Below are positions 31,128-31,600 of a stretch of DNA of 31,600 bases, piece by piece. Source of the DNA: a virus. The position numbers and the translations under genes are program-made. Below the pieces are notes generated by a model that saw only the letters and a list, made by a program, of their open reading frames with translations, was not told the DNA's origin and did no database searches. Numbering within the stretch: the stretch's first letter is position 1; every line of letters begins with the position of its first letter. Location: positions 1-31,600 of IMG/VR virus record IMGVR_UViG_3300020470_000121; one strand, written 5' to 3'.

Positions 31128-31163
31128 GCATTCTTTCCTAGGACACTATACCTAGTGGGGTGT
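31124..31163 (+). terminator. probable terminator of the virion operon
   Basis: CTAGG/CCTAG (31124-31128 and 31137-31141) is followed by ACACT...GGTGT (31143-31147 and 31159-31163) or CACTA/TAGTG, then TTTAAAAT. The stems are short and the T run weak, so termination may be partial. Confidence 0.35.
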
Positions 31164-31183
31164 TTAAAATAAAGATTACTTTG

Positions 31184-31191
31184 TATAAATA
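31184..31191 (+). promoter_or_regulatory. late promoter, perfect TATAAATA
   Basis: An exact T4 late consensus, 23 bases before the ATG at 31215. The cleanest late promoter in the window. Confidence 0.8.
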
Positions 31192-31214
31192 CGGCTGAAC
31201 TAATGTGAGATCAC

Positions 31215-31600
31215 ATGAAAAGAATTATTCCTTTTCTTATGATGGCAACTGCAGGATTATTGGCAAGTCCAGTGAAAGCAGACTTGACATCAAGATTTAC
31301 TTCCAGTGTCCAACTGCAAGTTAATGCTGCTGCGACTCAGATGCAACGAGTAGGTAATTCCTATAGTATATCTGGCAATAACGTAGATACAACTGATGGA
31401 ACCACAGCAAATACAATTACTGCTGGTGCTATTAGTAGTGGTGTCTATGGGCCTGGTACTATTTCTGCTACCCAAGATGATCCAGGCGAGGCTTTCAGCT
31501 TCTCAACTGCGTTCACTCAAGGAGATGCTCTGGTAACATCTGCTCCTTCAGTAGGTGCTGTTAGTGCATTGAGTAATCAATTGTCTACTGGTGCTGGAAC
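31215..31600 (+). CDS. secreted protein, partial (cut by window end)
   Basis: An open frame from ATG 31215 to the end, 128 codons with no stop. It has a signal peptide (KRIIPFLMMATAGLLASPVKA, likely cleaved near residue 22) and a Ser/Thr/Ala/Gly-rich mature part (TSRFTSSVQLQVNAAATQMQ, then a GNSYSISGNNVDTT segment). Similar short exported proteins with this start are common in cyanophages. Its own late promoter lies just upstream. Function unknown; possibly delivered to the host envelope. The 3' part lies outside the window. Confidence 0.75.
   Translation, partial: MKRIIPFLMMATAGLLASPVKADLTSRFTSSVQLQVNAAATQMQRVGNSYSISGNNVDTTDGTTANTITAGAISSGVYGPGTISATQDDPGEAFSFSTAFTQGDALVTSAPSVGAVSALSNQLSTGAG

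Overview
The window looks like part of the genome of a T4-like marine cyanophage (a cyanomyovirus of Prochlorococcus or Synechococcus). Reasons: it is AT-rich; about 50 genes are packed tightly with ATGA, TAATG and TTGA start/stop overlaps; T4-type late promoters (TATAAATA/AATAAATA) are present; host-like auxiliary genes (purC, heme oxygenase, nadE, peroxiredoxin, DUF1257/DUF2997) sit among phage hypotheticals; and there are repeat-rich virion proteins of cyanophage type. No tRNA, rRNA, IS element or CRISPR was seen. The exact species and host cannot be told from this window.

Layout. (1) 39-1106, minus: five overlapping small genes behind a sigma70-like promoter. (2) 1174-2393, minus: purC, a strong terminator, and a small secreted beta-barrel-like protein with a structured leader and a late promoter. 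(3) 2596-15342, minus: a large surface-sugar island. It holds a GT25, three GT11, one GT10 and one DxD glycosyltransferase, a UDP-glucose-dehydrogenase-like enzyme, a GDP-mannose 3,5-epimerase, two other SDR epimerase/dehydratases and two methyltransferases. NAD synthetase, heme oxygenase and a secreted glycine-zipper protein are embedded in it. (4) 15339-22384, minus: small-gene zone with five 2OG-Fe(II) oxygenases, DUF1257/DUF2997, a lone Phd-like antitoxin, a peroxiredoxin with a Lys/Thr tail, two Cys-rich proteins and a GIY-YIG nuclease. (5) 22436-25057, minus: a eukaryotic-type phosphomannomutase and two very basic proteins. (6) 25134-31600, plus: late virion module with a repeat-rich fibre protein, a subtilisin-like protease, a cupredoxin-like protein, an unknown protein and a secreted protein cut by the window end. 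Modules 5 and 6 diverge from a palindromic pair of late promoters at 25081-25103.

How the parts fit. Phosphomannomutase (Man-6-P to Man-1-P) and GDP-mannose 3,5-epimerase (GDP-Man to GDP-L-Gal) are two steps of the plant-type GDP-L-galactose route. The GT10 and GT11 enzymes belong to families that use GDP-L-fucose or related GDP-sugars. The simplest reading is that the phage makes or remodels an L-galactose- or L-fucose-containing glycan, with uronic acid and O-methyl groups possible. Its target (host surface, virion or DNA) is unknown. This pathway reading is inference; the individual enzyme families are much better supported.
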